DNA of 46,888 bases, taken from IMG/VR virus record IMGVR_UViG_3300032236_000974, positions 1 through 46,888 of that record; one strand, given 5' to 3'. The stretch comes from a virus. The position numbers and the translations under genes were made by a program. A model generated the notes under the pieces. It was not told the origin of the DNA, did not search any database, and saw only the letters and a program-made list of their open reading frames with translations. Positions 39,426 to 46,888 of this stretch are shown one piece after another (position 1 is the stretch's first letter; each line of letters begins with the position of its first letter).

Positions 39426-39818
39426 ATGCCTTTTATGACGATGCAGCACGAAGTAGACCCAGCAGAAACTATTAAAACTGAGATGGGGGACATTTCTACT
39501 GTCGAAGTGTTCAATAATCAGTTGTTGGTGGCGGTTTATATTCGCCCCCAAAAAACTAAAAGCGGGATCATTTTGACCAGCCAGACCACGGACGAGGACA
39601 AGTTCCAATCAAAAGTCGGACTTGTCGTCAAGAAGGGCCCTCAAGCATTCAAGGATTCTACTGGCGAGTGGTTCAGTGGCTTGGAGATCAATGAAGGGGA
39701 TTGGATCGTGTTTCGCCCATCTGATGGGTGGAGCATTACGGTCAACAATGTGCTTTGCCGCATGATCGAAGATGTGAACATCAAGGGCCGAGTCGACCAG
39801 CCTGATCGTGTTTGGTAA
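39426..39818 (+). CDS. GroES-like co-chaperonin
   Basis: 130 residues from ATG at 39426 (GGGGGA upstream). From residue 28 the order matches Cpn10: NNQLLVAVYIRPQKTKSGII (core strand then a mobile-loop-like K-T-K-S-G-I-I-L), VGLVVKKGP, INEGDWIVF, ITVNNVLCRMIEDVNI. GroES uses this fold to cap GroEL; T4 gp31 is a phage example needed to fold its capsid protein. Location just ahead of scaffold and capsid genes fits that role. The N-terminal 25 residues are extra. Confidence 0.65.
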   Translation: MPFMTMQHEVDPAETIKTEMGDISTVEVFNNQLLVAVYIRPQKTKSGIILTSQTTDEDKFQSKVGLVVKKGPQAFKDSTGEWFSGLEINEGDWIVFRPSDGWSITVNNVLCRMIEDVNIKGRVDQPDRVW

Positions 39819-39832
39819 TAAGGAGAGACATA

Positions 39833-40747
39833 ATGTCTGGTGATGAAGAGCAAATTGAATTTAAAATTGACGATCTTCCCGCCGTTGAGCCCTCAAAAGA
39901 AGGTGAGACGGTTGTCGAGATTGTTGATGAGGCGGTCGAACCTGGTCCGGAAAAGAAGGACAAGGATGTCGATAAGGCCCTGAAGAAGCTCAATAAAAAG
40001 CTTGAAAGGGAACGCAAGGCCCGTGCGGAAGCCGAGGCGATAGCTAGGCAGGCGTCTGAACATGCCCGCATGGCGCATAATGAAGCCAGCGACAGCAATT
40101 TGCATCTTGTTAGCGGTGCAATTGAGTCGGTTAAGCGCGATCAGGAAATTTTGAAAGCCCAGCTTCGGGACGCCATGGCAATTGGCGATTTTGATAAAGC
40201 TGCGCAGCTTCAAGAAAACATGACCGCCAACATTCAGAATCTGCGCCAACTTGAGCGCGGGTTCGAGGAAATGAAGCAGCAGCCCCGGTTGCCGCCCGTT
40301 CCTCAACAGAATCCAAACGAACTGACGGTAGATACGCTCATCGACCGTGTGACGCCTAAGTCTGCGGAATGGTTGAAGAAAAACCGGGATCATCTCCCGG
40401 ATTCTCGGTCAATTCGTGTCATGGCAAGGGCTCATGAAGACGCGATTGATTACGGTATTGCTCCGGAATCGGATGCGTATTTCCAGTTTGTTGAAAACAG
40501 ATTGGGGATTAATTCCAATCGCCGATCAATCCCTGAAGTGGATAATGTGATGTCGAGTGCGTCGTCTTCTAAGCAGAAGCGGTCTTCCCCGCCGTCTGCC
40601 CCGGTCTCTCGCCAGCCGATTGATTCCCCGAACCGGCCCGGAACCATTCGTCTGACGGCTGCTGAAGTAGAAGCCGCCCGCATCAGTGGTGTTACTCCGC
40701 AAGAGTATTACCAGAACAAAATGCGCGATGCTAACCGTTTGAATTGA
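39833..40747 (+). CDS. Scaffolding protein
   Basis: 304 residues from ATG at 39833 with AAGGAGAG upstream. Acidic N-terminus, then a long charged coiled coil (KALKKLNKKLERERKARAEA) and a second helix (IESVKRDQEILKAQLRDAMA), then a Pro-rich linker and a C-terminal segment with TAAEVEAARISGVTPQEYYQ. Highly charged, helical, and just ahead of the capsid genes, as scaffolds of short-tailed phages are. No protease domain seen. Confidence 0.75.
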   Translation: MSGDEEQIEFKIDDLPAVEPSKEGETVVEIVDEAVEPGPEKKDKDVDKALKKLNKKLERERKARAEAEAIARQASEHARMAHNEASDSNLHLVSGAIESVKRDQEILKAQLRDAMAIGDFDKAAQLQENMTANIQNLRQLERGFEEMKQQPRLPPVPQQNPNELTVDTLIDRVTPKSAEWLKKNRDHLPDSRSIRVMARAHEDAIDYGIAPESDAYFQFVENRLGINSNRRSIPEVDNVMSSASSSKQKRSSPPSAPVSRQPIDSPNRPGTIRLTAAEVEAARISGVTPQEYYQNKMRDANRLN

Positions 40748-40757
40748 GGAGAGTTAA

Positions 40758-41372
40758 ATGTCCATGTCTACCGAAACTGCGGCAAAACGTCGCGGACGCC
40801 CGCCCAGAATTACAGTAACCCCTGACATTGAAGAGCAGGATTCTGTTATTGAGGCTGTAGCCATCAAGGAAACGGTTGTGGAGCGTCCTGCAATGCGCCC
40901 AACCATGCGTGAGGAAGACCCGCGAGTTGCTGCTGCCCGCCGTGCGGCTGAAATTCGCAACCATTCCGAGGCTGTAGATGAAGGCGCGGACGAATTTCGT
41001 GCCCCGACTGCGCCTGATGGGTGGGAATATGAGTGGAAACGTCGTCTTCTGGTTGGGCAAGAAGATCCTGCTTATCAGGTTCAGCTTGCTCGCATGGGTT
41101 GGGAACCTGTTTCTACTGCCCGCCACCCTGAAATGATGCCCATGAACGGTAATCATCCTGTAATTGAAAGAAAAGGGATGGTTTTGATGCAGCGTCCGGC
41201 AGTAATTTCAGATGAGGCGCGTTCTGGCGAGTTGCGCAAGGCTAAAGCCCAAGTTCGCATGAAAGAACAACAACTTAGTGCTGCCCCTGATGGCACACTG
41301 ACCCGCGATCATGCGAGTGTTAGGCCTCAAATTAATAAAGGATTTGAGCCAATTCCGGTGCCTAAAGATTAA
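40758..41372 (+). CDS. Late protein with AT-hook-like N-terminus
   Basis: 204 residues. Begins with AAKRRGRPPRITV, matching the AT-hook core R-G-R-P, which binds the minor groove of A/T-rich DNA. The middle has DGWEYEWKRRLLVGQEDPAY and QLARMGWEPV, ARHPEMMP, a conserved block in such phage proteins. C-terminus helical and charged. Possibly a minor head protein touching packaged DNA. A terminator follows. Confidence 0.65.
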   Translation: MSMSTETAAKRRGRPPRITVTPDIEEQDSVIEAVAIKETVVERPAMRPTMREEDPRVAAARRAAEIRNHSEAVDEGADEFRAPTAPDGWEYEWKRRLLVGQEDPAYQVQLARMGWEPVSTARHPEMMPMNGNHPVIERKGMVLMQRPAVISDEARSGELRKAKAQVRMKEQQLSAAPDGTLTRDHASVRPQINKGFEPIPVPKD

Positions 41373-41374
41373 AA

Positions 41375-41416
41375 ATGTAAAAAAATGGGGGCCACTAACA
41401 AGTGGCCCCTTTACAT
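41375..41416 (+). terminator. Terminator between scaffold-side and capsid genes
   Basis: GGGGCCACT (41388-41396), loop AACA, AGTGGCCCC (41401-41409), extended by ATGTAAA (41375-41381) with TTTACAT (41410-41416) and followed by A/T-rich sequence. Probably reduces read-through into the capsid unit, implying an independent promoter in 41417-41554. Confidence 0.75.
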
Positions 41417-41554
41417 TTATATTTAATCGTGTATTTTTCCATGTGAGACCTGAAAAGGTTATTCCCATCCCCCGGCGCGGATGGTTTCGACTTTCCCGGC
41501 TTCTAAATCTCCCCGGCGCGAGATGATGAGCCTCCTGAATAAGGAGATCCCGTC
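41417..41554 (+). promoter_or_regulatory. Leader region of the capsid unit
   Basis: 138 bases without a gene. The 10-mer CCCCGGCGCG is repeated at 41470-41479 and 41511-41520. A promoter is expected after the terminator, but I see no convincing -35/-10 pair. AAGGAG precedes the ATG at 41555. Confidence 0.35.
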
Positions 41555-42172
41555 ATGGCGAATACTTCTGCGCCTTTCGGTTTCCGTCAGTGGAGCGGCA
41601 CTGGTTCCGCCCCTACTTACGAGCAAGTTCCAGCGTTCATCGCGTATAACAACACGACGCCTATCTTCTTCGGCGATCCTGTAGTGCAGCTCAACACCGG
41701 CTACATCACGCAAGCTTCTTCTAACTCGGTTCAGATTGGCGGCATCTTTGTTGGTTGCCAGTATCTGTCGGTCAGCCAGAAGCGCACCGTGTGGTCGAAC
41801 TACTGGCCTGGTTCGGATGTTGCTTCCGGCAACACCGTGACGGCTTACATCATCAATGACCCGAATGCGCAGTTCATTGTGCAGTCTGGCAATGGTGGTC
41901 CCGTGACGTTTGCTTCTATCGGCAATAACATCGGCTTCGGCGTCGGTGGTACGAACGGCAACACCTCTAACGGTTTGTCTACGTATTATGCTGATTACAG
42001 CACGATCAACACGACCTCGACCCTTCCTTTCCGCATCGTTAACCTTGCCGGGTACTCCCCGGTCGGCGTCAGCCCCTTTTCTGGCCAGAACGGTTACGAC
42101 ACCACAACCGCCTACAATAGCTTGATTGTCGCGTTTAACAACGTGGCCACCAAGTCGTTGACCGGCATTTAA
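41555..42172 (+). CDS. Head decoration-type structural protein
   Basis: 205 residues, AAGGAG upstream. MANTSAPFGFRQWSG, then AYNNTTPIFFGDPVV, IGGIFVGCQYLSVSQKRTVW, NYWPGSDVASGNTV: a beta-rich protein commonly encoded just before the capsid gene of metagenomic short-tailed phages. Its strong ribosome site suggests abundant synthesis. Probably binds the capsid shell; not proven. Confidence 0.7.
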   Translation: MANTSAPFGFRQWSGTGSAPTYEQVPAFIAYNNTTPIFFGDPVVQLNTGYITQASSNSVQIGGIFVGCQYLSVSQKRTVWSNYWPGSDVASGNTVTAYIINDPNAQFIVQSGNGGPVTFASIGNNIGFGVGGTNGNTSNGLSTYYADYSTINTTSTLPFRIVNLAGYSPVGVSPFSGQNGYDTTTAYNSLIVAFNNVATKSLTGI

Positions 42173-42187
42173 TAAGGAGTAGGAACC

Positions 42188-43102
42188 ATGGCTGTTAATC
42201 TTTCTGCCATTAAGGACCTTCTGCTCCCCGGTCTCCGTGGGATTGAAGGCAAGTACGAGATGATCCCATCTCAGTACGACAAGATCTTCACCAAGCATGA
42301 GTCAAAGATGGCTCTGGAGCGCACCGCTGAGATGCGTTTCCTCGGTCTGGCTCAGTTGAAGACTGAAGGCGGTCAGACCGCTTTCGACAACTCTGCTGGT
42401 GAGCGTTTTGTCTACAACCAAGAGCACACTGAAATTGCTCTCGGTTATGCCATCACCCGCAAGGCGGTGGATGACAACCTCTACAAGACCCAGTTCATGC
42501 CCTCTAACCTCGGTCTGATCGAGTCCTTCCACCAGACCAAGGAAATTTACGGCGCGAACATCCTGAACACCGCTCAGACGTATAACTCGGCTGTTGGCGG
42601 TGACGGTCAGGCTCTTTGCTCTGCTTCTCATCCGATTGATGGTGGTACGATTGCAAACCAGCCTTCCACCCAGGTTGACCTGAACGAAGCTACGCTGCTG
42701 AACGCGATGATTGCGATCCGCACGAACTTCAAAGATCAGGCTGGTCTGAAGATCTTCGCCCGTGGCCGCAAGCTCATTGTTCCCCCGCAGCTTGAGCCGG
42801 TTGCTATCCGTCTGACGAAGACGGAACTGCGTCCGGGTACTGCGGACAATGATGTCAATGCCATTATGATGACTGCCGGTGGTCTGCCGGAAGGCTACAT
42901 GGTCAACGACTTCTTGACCTCTTCGTATGCCTGGTTCCTGCTGACCAACATTGACGGTCTGTCGTACATGGAGCGCGTGAAGTTCGAATCCGATATGCAG
43001 GTCGATTTTGTCACTGACAATCTTCTTGTTAAGGGTTACGAGCGCTATTCGTTCGGCTACTACAACTGGCGTTCGATTTACGGCAGCTTCCCCACCTCGT
43101 AA
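42188..43102 (+). CDS. Major capsid protein
   Basis: 304 residues with AAGGAG upstream. MAVNLSAIKDLLLPGLRGIE, then FDKIF-like YDKIFTKHESKMALERTAEM, ITRKAVDDNLYKTQ, SASHPIDGGTIANQPS, KLIVPPQLEPVAIRL and YFGYYNWRS-type end. This is the layout of HK97-fold capsid proteins of the Mu gpT-like group, including the Pro-Pro strand before the P-domain. No N-terminal delta domain, so a separate scaffold (39833) is expected. Codon use is rich in optimal C-ending codons, consistent with high expression. Confidence 0.85.
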   Translation: MAVNLSAIKDLLLPGLRGIEGKYEMIPSQYDKIFTKHESKMALERTAEMRFLGLAQLKTEGGQTAFDNSAGERFVYNQEHTEIALGYAITRKAVDDNLYKTQFMPSNLGLIESFHQTKEIYGANILNTAQTYNSAVGGDGQALCSASHPIDGGTIANQPSTQVDLNEATLLNAMIAIRTNFKDQAGLKIFARGRKLIVPPQLEPVAIRLTKTELRPGTADNDVNAIMMTAGGLPEGYMVNDFLTSSYAWFLLTNIDGLSYMERVKFESDMQVDFVTDNLLVKGYERYSFGYYNWRSIYGSFPTS

Positions 43103-43112
43103 GGAGTGAAAG

Positions 43113-43676
43113 ATGGCTACCGTTATCAACGATATCCAGCCGGGTCAGTACCCGAACCCTAATGGTAGCCCGGTTTTCCCGGCTACCACCTTCACCGGCC
43201 CCATCCTCGCTGGCAACGTCATTGCCAGTGATGGAACGGGCAACCTCGCCGGTCTTGGCAACACGGTTGGCACTCAGAACCTCGGTTATGTGGTTATGGG
43301 CCAATCTGCGGTTGTTACCCAAGCGAGCGGTGGAACCGACATCACACTTCCGGCCCAGAGCCAGATCCTCTCTATCGTTATGATGGTGACGACTGCCTGG
43401 ACCGGGGCGACCAAGACGTTCAGCGTCGGCGCGACTGCTGGAACGACTGCGGCTACTGCTTTCTCCGCTACCGGCGTGGATGGTTCTGCCATTGGTCGTT
43501 ACTCAGTAACCCCGACAACTGCTGCCCAGATTGCGAACTGGGACAACATCAGCAACTCGACCTTCCAAACGGGTGGTCCCACTGATGTGCAGTTGTTCGT
43601 CACTTCCGCAAACACTGGTTCTGGTGTGGGCACATTGCATGTGACCTATCTCCAGGGCATTAATCTCGCTTCCTAG
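43113..43676 (+). CDS. Beta-rich head protein, possible decoration protein
   Basis: 187 residues, AAGGAG upstream. Contains GPILAGNVIASDGTGNLAGL and QSQILSIVMMVTTAWTGATK, then Thr/Ser/Gly-rich strands to the end. It follows the capsid gene with similarly optimised codons, so it is probably abundant in the virion, as cement or fibre-like head protein. No named family recognised. Confidence 0.65.
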   Translation: MATVINDIQPGQYPNPNGSPVFPATTFTGPILAGNVIASDGTGNLAGLGNTVGTQNLGYVVMGQSAVVTQASGGTDITLPAQSQILSIVMMVTTAWTGATKTFSVGATAGTTAATAFSATGVDGSAIGRYSVTPTTAAQIANWDNISNSTFQTGGPTDVQLFVTSANTGSGVGTLHVTYLQGINLAS

Positions 43677-43688
43677 TAGGAGGACCCC

Positions 43689-44015
43689 ATGAAGGGTAAA
43701 TTTAAGGTTCAGTCTTCTAAGAACCCCGACCACGATCTTGGTGGTGACTTCTACGCTGGTGGCCAGTCGGAAGTTGCTAAAGAAGCCAAGAACAAGGCAG
43801 AGGGCTTCAAGCGCGGTGGCAAGGCCAAGCATCATGCCATGCACGAAGAGCATGAGATGCACAAGAAGCATGGCGGCAAGGCGAAGAAGCATGTCGGCCA
43901 TATGGACGGTGAGCATGCCAAGCACCACGCCGGGCGCAAGCCTCGCAAGTCTGGCGGCGGTGTGTTCTCCTCGGCGGAAGCCGGGTCGCCCCGCGCCAAG
44001 TCTTCTCACTACTAA
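43689..44015 (+). CDS. His/Lys-rich KRGGK protein
   Basis: 108 residues, very basic. FKRGGKAKHHAMHEEHEMHK, KHGGKAKKHVGH and RKPRKSGGGVFSSAEAG. The RKxGGGVFS part is nearly identical to one in the 422-residue product at 37829. The histidine density (about 15%) suggests metal or pH-dependent binding. Likely a small virion component. Confidence 0.65.
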   Translation: MKGKFKVQSSKNPDHDLGGDFYAGGQSEVAKEAKNKAEGFKRGGKAKHHAMHEEHEMHKKHGGKAKKHVGHMDGEHAKHHAGRKPRKSGGGVFSSAEAGSPRAKSSHY

Positions 44016-44043
44016 GATCACCTCTCGGATCTAGTGTGAGACC

Positions 44044-44067
44044 AACGGGGGCCGTGTGCCCCCGTTT
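44044..44067 (+). terminator. GC-rich hairpin, terminator-like
   Basis: AACGGGGGC (44044-44052), loop CGTGT, GCCCCCGTT (44058-44066), followed by only a short T-run. Located between the His-rich gene and the DUF6321-like gene; may lower expression of the head-completion genes relative to capsid. Confidence 0.55.
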
Positions 44068-44083
44068 ACATATGGAGATCAGC

Positions 44084-44323
44084 ATGTCTGGTGCATGGAC
44101 ACGCAAGGAAGGCAAGAACCCGGAAGGTGGCCTAAATGAAAAAGGCCGTGCGTCTTTGCGGGCGGAAGGACACGATATTAAGCGTCCCCAACCAGAAGGG
44201 GGGTCGCGCAAGGACAGTTTTTGCGCTAGAATGACGGGTATGAAGCGCAAAATGACCGGTTCGGCCAAGGCTGCTGATCCCAACAGCCGCATTAACAAGT
44301 CACTCAAAAAGTGGGATTGCTGA
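44084..44323 (+). CDS. DUF6321-like small phage protein
   Basis: 79 residues from ATG at 44084 with GGAGATC upstream. GAWTRKEGKNPEGGLNEKGR, then KDSFCARMTGMKRK and DPNSRINKSLKKWDC are the conserved blocks of this phage family. Very basic. Role unknown; regularly found beside capsid genes. Confidence 0.75.
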   Translation: MSGAWTRKEGKNPEGGLNEKGRASLRAEGHDIKRPQPEGGSRKDSFCARMTGMKRKMTGSAKAADPNSRINKSLKKWDC

Positions 44324-44324
44324 T

Positions 44325-44489
44325 ATGGACAAACCTTTCTGGGAAAAAGATGCGCCTAAAGATGCTAAACACAAGCATCTGAACCGCAAACAAGTTCAGT
44401 CAGCCAAGGCTGCTGCGAGAGCCGCCGGACGGCCTTATCCAAATTTAGTGGACAATGTAGCTGCCGCTCGCGCTGGCAAAAGGAGTTAA
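44325..44489 (+). CDS. Small basic protein with A-GRPYPNLVDN motif
   Basis: 54 residues, ATG one base after the previous stop. HLNRKQVQSAKAAARAAGRP followed by YPNLVDNVAAARAG is a conserved short phage protein often beside the DUF6321-type gene. Probably a minor structural or DNA-binding peptide. The next ATG lies 2 bases after its stop and uses its last codons (AGGAG) as ribosome site. Confidence 0.7.
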   Translation: MDKPFWEKDAPKDAKHKHLNRKQVQSAKAAARAAGRPYPNLVDNVAAARAGKRS

Positions 44490-44491
44490 AA

Positions 44492-45316
44492 ATGGGTACC
44501 TTGTCTCAATCTGGCGTCATCTGGGACTCTATTACCAAGAACGGCAGGCACGAACCTTTTGAGCTTCAAGTTGCTCGCGGTCAAATTACAAACCATCAGC
44601 CTGTTGAGATATTTGGTTACAGCACACAGATCGCGGGGACTGCCCTTGGCCCATTATGGGAAGGTTTGACGCAATCTGGCGGTGCCTACACCTATCCATC
44701 ATCCGCAGGTGTTATCGTTCTTTTAAGTGCCTCTGGGGCTACTGACGCCGGATTAATTATTCAAGTGAACGGTCTTGATGCTAATTTCAATTCTCTGTCG
44801 GAGCTTGTCACGCTTAATGGTTCTGGAACGGCAACTACGACTAATTCGTATCTTCGCATCAACGGGTTGTTTGTCACCAATGGCCTGAATGCAGGCAACA
44901 TTACTGCAAAAATTGCAACCGTTCTTTATGCTCAGATCAACGGTGGTGTTGGTCAGACGCAAATGTCGCTTTATACGGTTCCTAAAGGGTACACGTTCTA
45001 TCTGACATATGTTCAGGCAAACGCCAGCATCGGCTTTACTTCAAGCAACTATATGCTTTATGCTGAGTACAATAAGTTCAACCTTTCCAACAACATTCAG
45101 TCAAATGGTTATAATTTTACTGTGAATGGCAACACGACGTTGCTTTCCCAGTCTCCGTTCGTGCAGATCTTCAATATCCCGTACACGGTTGCTCCGGCAC
45201 ATCCTGCGGGCACTGACATTCAGTATCAGATGAAATCTAATACGAGCGGGCCATTTGTAGGGTCAATCTTTGCGGGTGGGTATTTGATTGCTGACGCTAC
45301 CACCACAAACTTCTAA
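44492..45316 (+). CDS. Structural protein, beta-rich
   Basis: 274 residues. SQSGVIWDSITKNGRHEPFE, ARGQITNHQPVEIFGYSTQI and long beta stretches such as QTQMSLYTVPKGYTFYLTYV. Resembles virion proteins found between capsid and head-completion genes in related metagenomic phages; exact location in the particle unknown. Confidence 0.6.
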   Translation: MGTLSQSGVIWDSITKNGRHEPFELQVARGQITNHQPVEIFGYSTQIAGTALGPLWEGLTQSGGAYTYPSSAGVIVLLSASGATDAGLIIQVNGLDANFNSLSELVTLNGSGTATTTNSYLRINGLFVTNGLNAGNITAKIATVLYAQINGGVGQTQMSLYTVPKGYTFYLTYVQANASIGFTSSNYMLYAEYNKFNLSNNIQSNGYNFTVNGNTTLLSQSPFVQIFNIPYTVAPAHPAGTDIQYQMKSNTSGPFVGSIFAGGYLIADATTTNF

Positions 45317-45327
45317 TAGGAGTGGCA

Positions 45328-46047
45328 ATGACTACCAGCGTCACGTACAATTTCAATCCTGGTTTGGGCGAATTAACCATATACGCCTACAACCTGATTG
45401 GAATTAGAGGGACAGCATTGCTTCAAGAGCATATGGAGGCCGCTCGTATGGCTTCCAATATGCTTTGCGCTCGCTGGTCAAACCAGGGTGTAAATTTGTG
45501 GGCGGTAGATTTAGTAACAACGCCGCTTGTCACCAACCAGGCTACATATTCGGTTGACGGTAATACCGTCATGATCTTGGATGCTTATGTTCAAGATCAA
45601 AACTCCGGGACCAACATTGACCGCATAATTCTGCCCATCAGCCGCACGGAATACGCCAGTTATCCAAACAAAGAGCAGCAAGGTTTCCCGACTGTTTATT
45701 GGTTTGACCGGTTGATTAGCTCTTCTAGGTCTACTGGTTCAGCTGGTCCGTCTATAACGCTTTGGCCCGTACCAAATACGGACAACGGTCCGCAGTATCT
45801 GAACTATTACCGTGTGCGCCAGATCCAAGATTCCAATCTTCAAGGCGGGCAAACGGTTGAGATCCCGTATCTCTGGTTGGAGGCTTTTGCCTATGGCTTG
45901 GCTGTCCGTCTGGCTCAGATCTGGAACCCCGCAGCAGTTGCGCTTTTAAAGCCCATGGCTGATGAATCATATGAGATTGCTGCCCAACAAAACGTAGAGC
46001 AGGCTCAGCAATATATCTCGCCAATGATTTCCGGATATTTCCGGTAA
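45328..46047 (+). CDS. Head-completion / tail-accessory protein (P22 gp4-like)
   Basis: 239 residues from ATG at 45328 with TAGGAGTGG upstream. GELTIYAYNLIGIRG then EHMEAARMASNMLCARWSNQ and GVNLWAVDLV give the helical N-terminus of gp4-type tail accessory factors, followed by beta strands (TYSVDGNTVMILDAYV, RIILPISRTEYASYPN) and a C-terminal helix (WLEAFAYGLAVRLAQIW). In P22 gp4 binds the portal and closes the head. Supports a short-tailed virion. Confidence 0.75.
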   Translation: MTTSVTYNFNPGLGELTIYAYNLIGIRGTALLQEHMEAARMASNMLCARWSNQGVNLWAVDLVTTPLVTNQATYSVDGNTVMILDAYVQDQNSGTNIDRIILPISRTEYASYPNKEQQGFPTVYWFDRLISSSRSTGSAGPSITLWPVPNTDNGPQYLNYYRVRQIQDSNLQGGQTVEIPYLWLEAFAYGLAVRLAQIWNPAAVALLKPMADESYEIAAQQNVEQAQQYISPMISGYFR

Positions 46048-46056
46048 GGGGGCAAC

Positions 46057-46888
46057 ATGGGTTACGCCTCCCGTTCAGGTAGAGCCAGAACAGACTCCCG
46101 CAACCCACGGGCTTTTGGCGTTTGTGATCGTTGCGCTCTTTGGTACAATCATTACGAATTACGCTGGCAATACGATTGGGCGGGCGCATCGCTCATTAAC
46201 AAGCGCATTTTGGTTTGCGAGACTTGCTATGACGAGCCTCAAAACCAGCTCCGTGCGATCATTATTCCGGCAGATCCGGTCCCGATCATCAATCCCCGTG
46301 TTGAGCCCTACCAATGGGACGAGATCGACCGCCGTCAATTGTCGGGTTACAACACAACCTCTCCAACGACTGGTATTCCGATTCAACAGGGTAACACTCG
46401 CGTTACTACTGTGCCCGGAGATACAATCGCTACTACATCAACATCTGGCAACGGGACGACTGCGACCGTTACTTTCTCTGCCTCAACCGTGTACCCGATT
46501 GGTTCGGCGGTCACTATTAGTGGTGTTGTCCCGGCGGGATACAATGGCACATATACCGTTACAACCTCGTCTGCGGGGTCTGTTTCTTTCTTGAGCAGCG
46601 CAACTGGTTCACAAACAGTGGCTGGTACGTTGCTTGTTGATGTCGCAACTGACAACACCCGTGTCACGCAACAGACTGGCGAGGCACCGTATGGCACCAA
46701 TCAGCTTCCTGGTACGGATCCAAATGCCGTTACATATCGCACGGTCACCAATGCTGCCAACAATGGCTCTGGCCTAATTCGCCTGACTTTGGCGACAACG
46801 AATGGTATGATTACTGGCCAGTTGGTGACAGTGCAGGAAGTTGGAGGGGTTACGGCGGCAAACGGAAACTGGTATATTACAGTCATCA
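46057..46888 (+). CDS. Zinc-ribbon virion protein with Ig-like repeats (3' partial)
   Basis: 277 codons visible; the frame is open at the window end. AAGGGGG precedes the ATG. Two CxxC pairs (CDRC near residue 24, CETC near residue 55) enclose YNHYELRWQYDWAGASLINK, a zinc ribbon usual at the start of such phage proteins. From about residue 115 the sequence becomes Thr/Gly-rich beta repeats (VTFSASTVYPIGSAVTISGV, GTYTVTTSSAGSVSFLS). Probably a neck or tail-base protein following the gp4-like gene. Confidence 0.65.
   Translation, partial: MGYASRSGRARTDSRNPRAFGVCDRCALWYNHYELRWQYDWAGASLINKRILVCETCYDEPQNQLRAIIIPADPVPIINPRVEPYQWDEIDRRQLSGYNTTSPTTGIPIQQGNTRVTTVPGDTIATTSTSGNGTTATVTFSASTVYPIGSAVTISGVVPAGYNGTYTVTTSSAGSVSFLSSATGSQTVAGTLLVDVATDNTRVTQQTGEAPYGTNQLPGTDPNAVTYRTVTNAANNGSGLIRLTLATTNGMITGQLVTVQEVGGVTAANGNWYITVI

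Noticed and set aside
41459-43129. Two long minus-strand frames opposite the capsid genes
   Set aside because: Antisense shadows produced by the biased codon use of highly expressed capsid genes.

Overview
The window is a 46.9 kb piece of a tailed double-stranded DNA phage (Caudoviricetes), cut inside a gene at both ends, so it is part of a longer, or circularly permuted, genome. It shows terminase, portal, scaffold, capsid, head-completion and tail-fibre genes; replication and recombination genes; and a large early region of small genes. No sheath, tail-tube or tape-measure gene is recognisable and one protein resembles a P22 gp4-type head-completion factor, so a short-tailed (podovirus-like) virion is likely. 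The host is probably an alphaproteobacterium: the phage carries a GcrA-family regulator, known essentially from that class, and several small phage families seen in its phages. No integrase, RNA polymerase or DNA polymerase is visible.

Layout. (1) 1-10616, plus strand: a very large Gln-rich virion protein with an internal peptidase-S74 chaperone domain and a lytic-transglycosylase-like domain, a second large internal-virion-type protein, then a tail-fibre cluster with three paralogous fibre C-termini and two copies of a small partner protein. (2) 10769-15434, minus strand: an early operon with a nuclease-like protein, GcrA, an HNH nuclease and a recombination set (Erf annealing protein, YqaJ exonuclease, small protein with an SSB-like acidic tip). 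(3) 15435-18955, plus: a Cro/YdaS-like regulator from a probable leaderless transcript, a homing-type nuclease and many small coupled genes. (4) 18949-20436, minus: metallophosphoesterase operon. (5) 20523-24195, plus: a second HTH regulator with two palindromic operators, a replication-initiator-like winged-helix protein with iterons at its 3' end, an SF2 helicase and a P4-type primase. (6) 24268-26687, mainly minus: small genes, a cytosine-methyltransferase-like protein and tiny membrane peptides. (7) 26931-27641, plus: a gp88-like Cys protein under an operator-controlled promoter. (8) 27759-46888, plus: the morphogenesis operon from terminase to head-completion genes, interrupted between the terminase subunits by 0.9 kb holding parS-like sites, GGTACC repeats, a DUF551 gene and tRNA-Gln.

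The most unusual observations are: three perfect and one near-perfect copy of the bacterial chromosome-partition site parS (TGTTTCACGTGAAACA) between the terminase genes; a predicted regulon built on ATGCA-N5-TGCAT palindromes inside three promoters, one of them that of the HTH regulator itself; three TGTGACT-N3-AGTCACA iterons at the end of the initiator-like gene, laid out like the lambda origin in gene O; and a short Lys/Arg-Gly-Gly motif that recurs in at least six otherwise unrelated virion proteins.

All functional calls rest on motif reading by eye; no database search was run.
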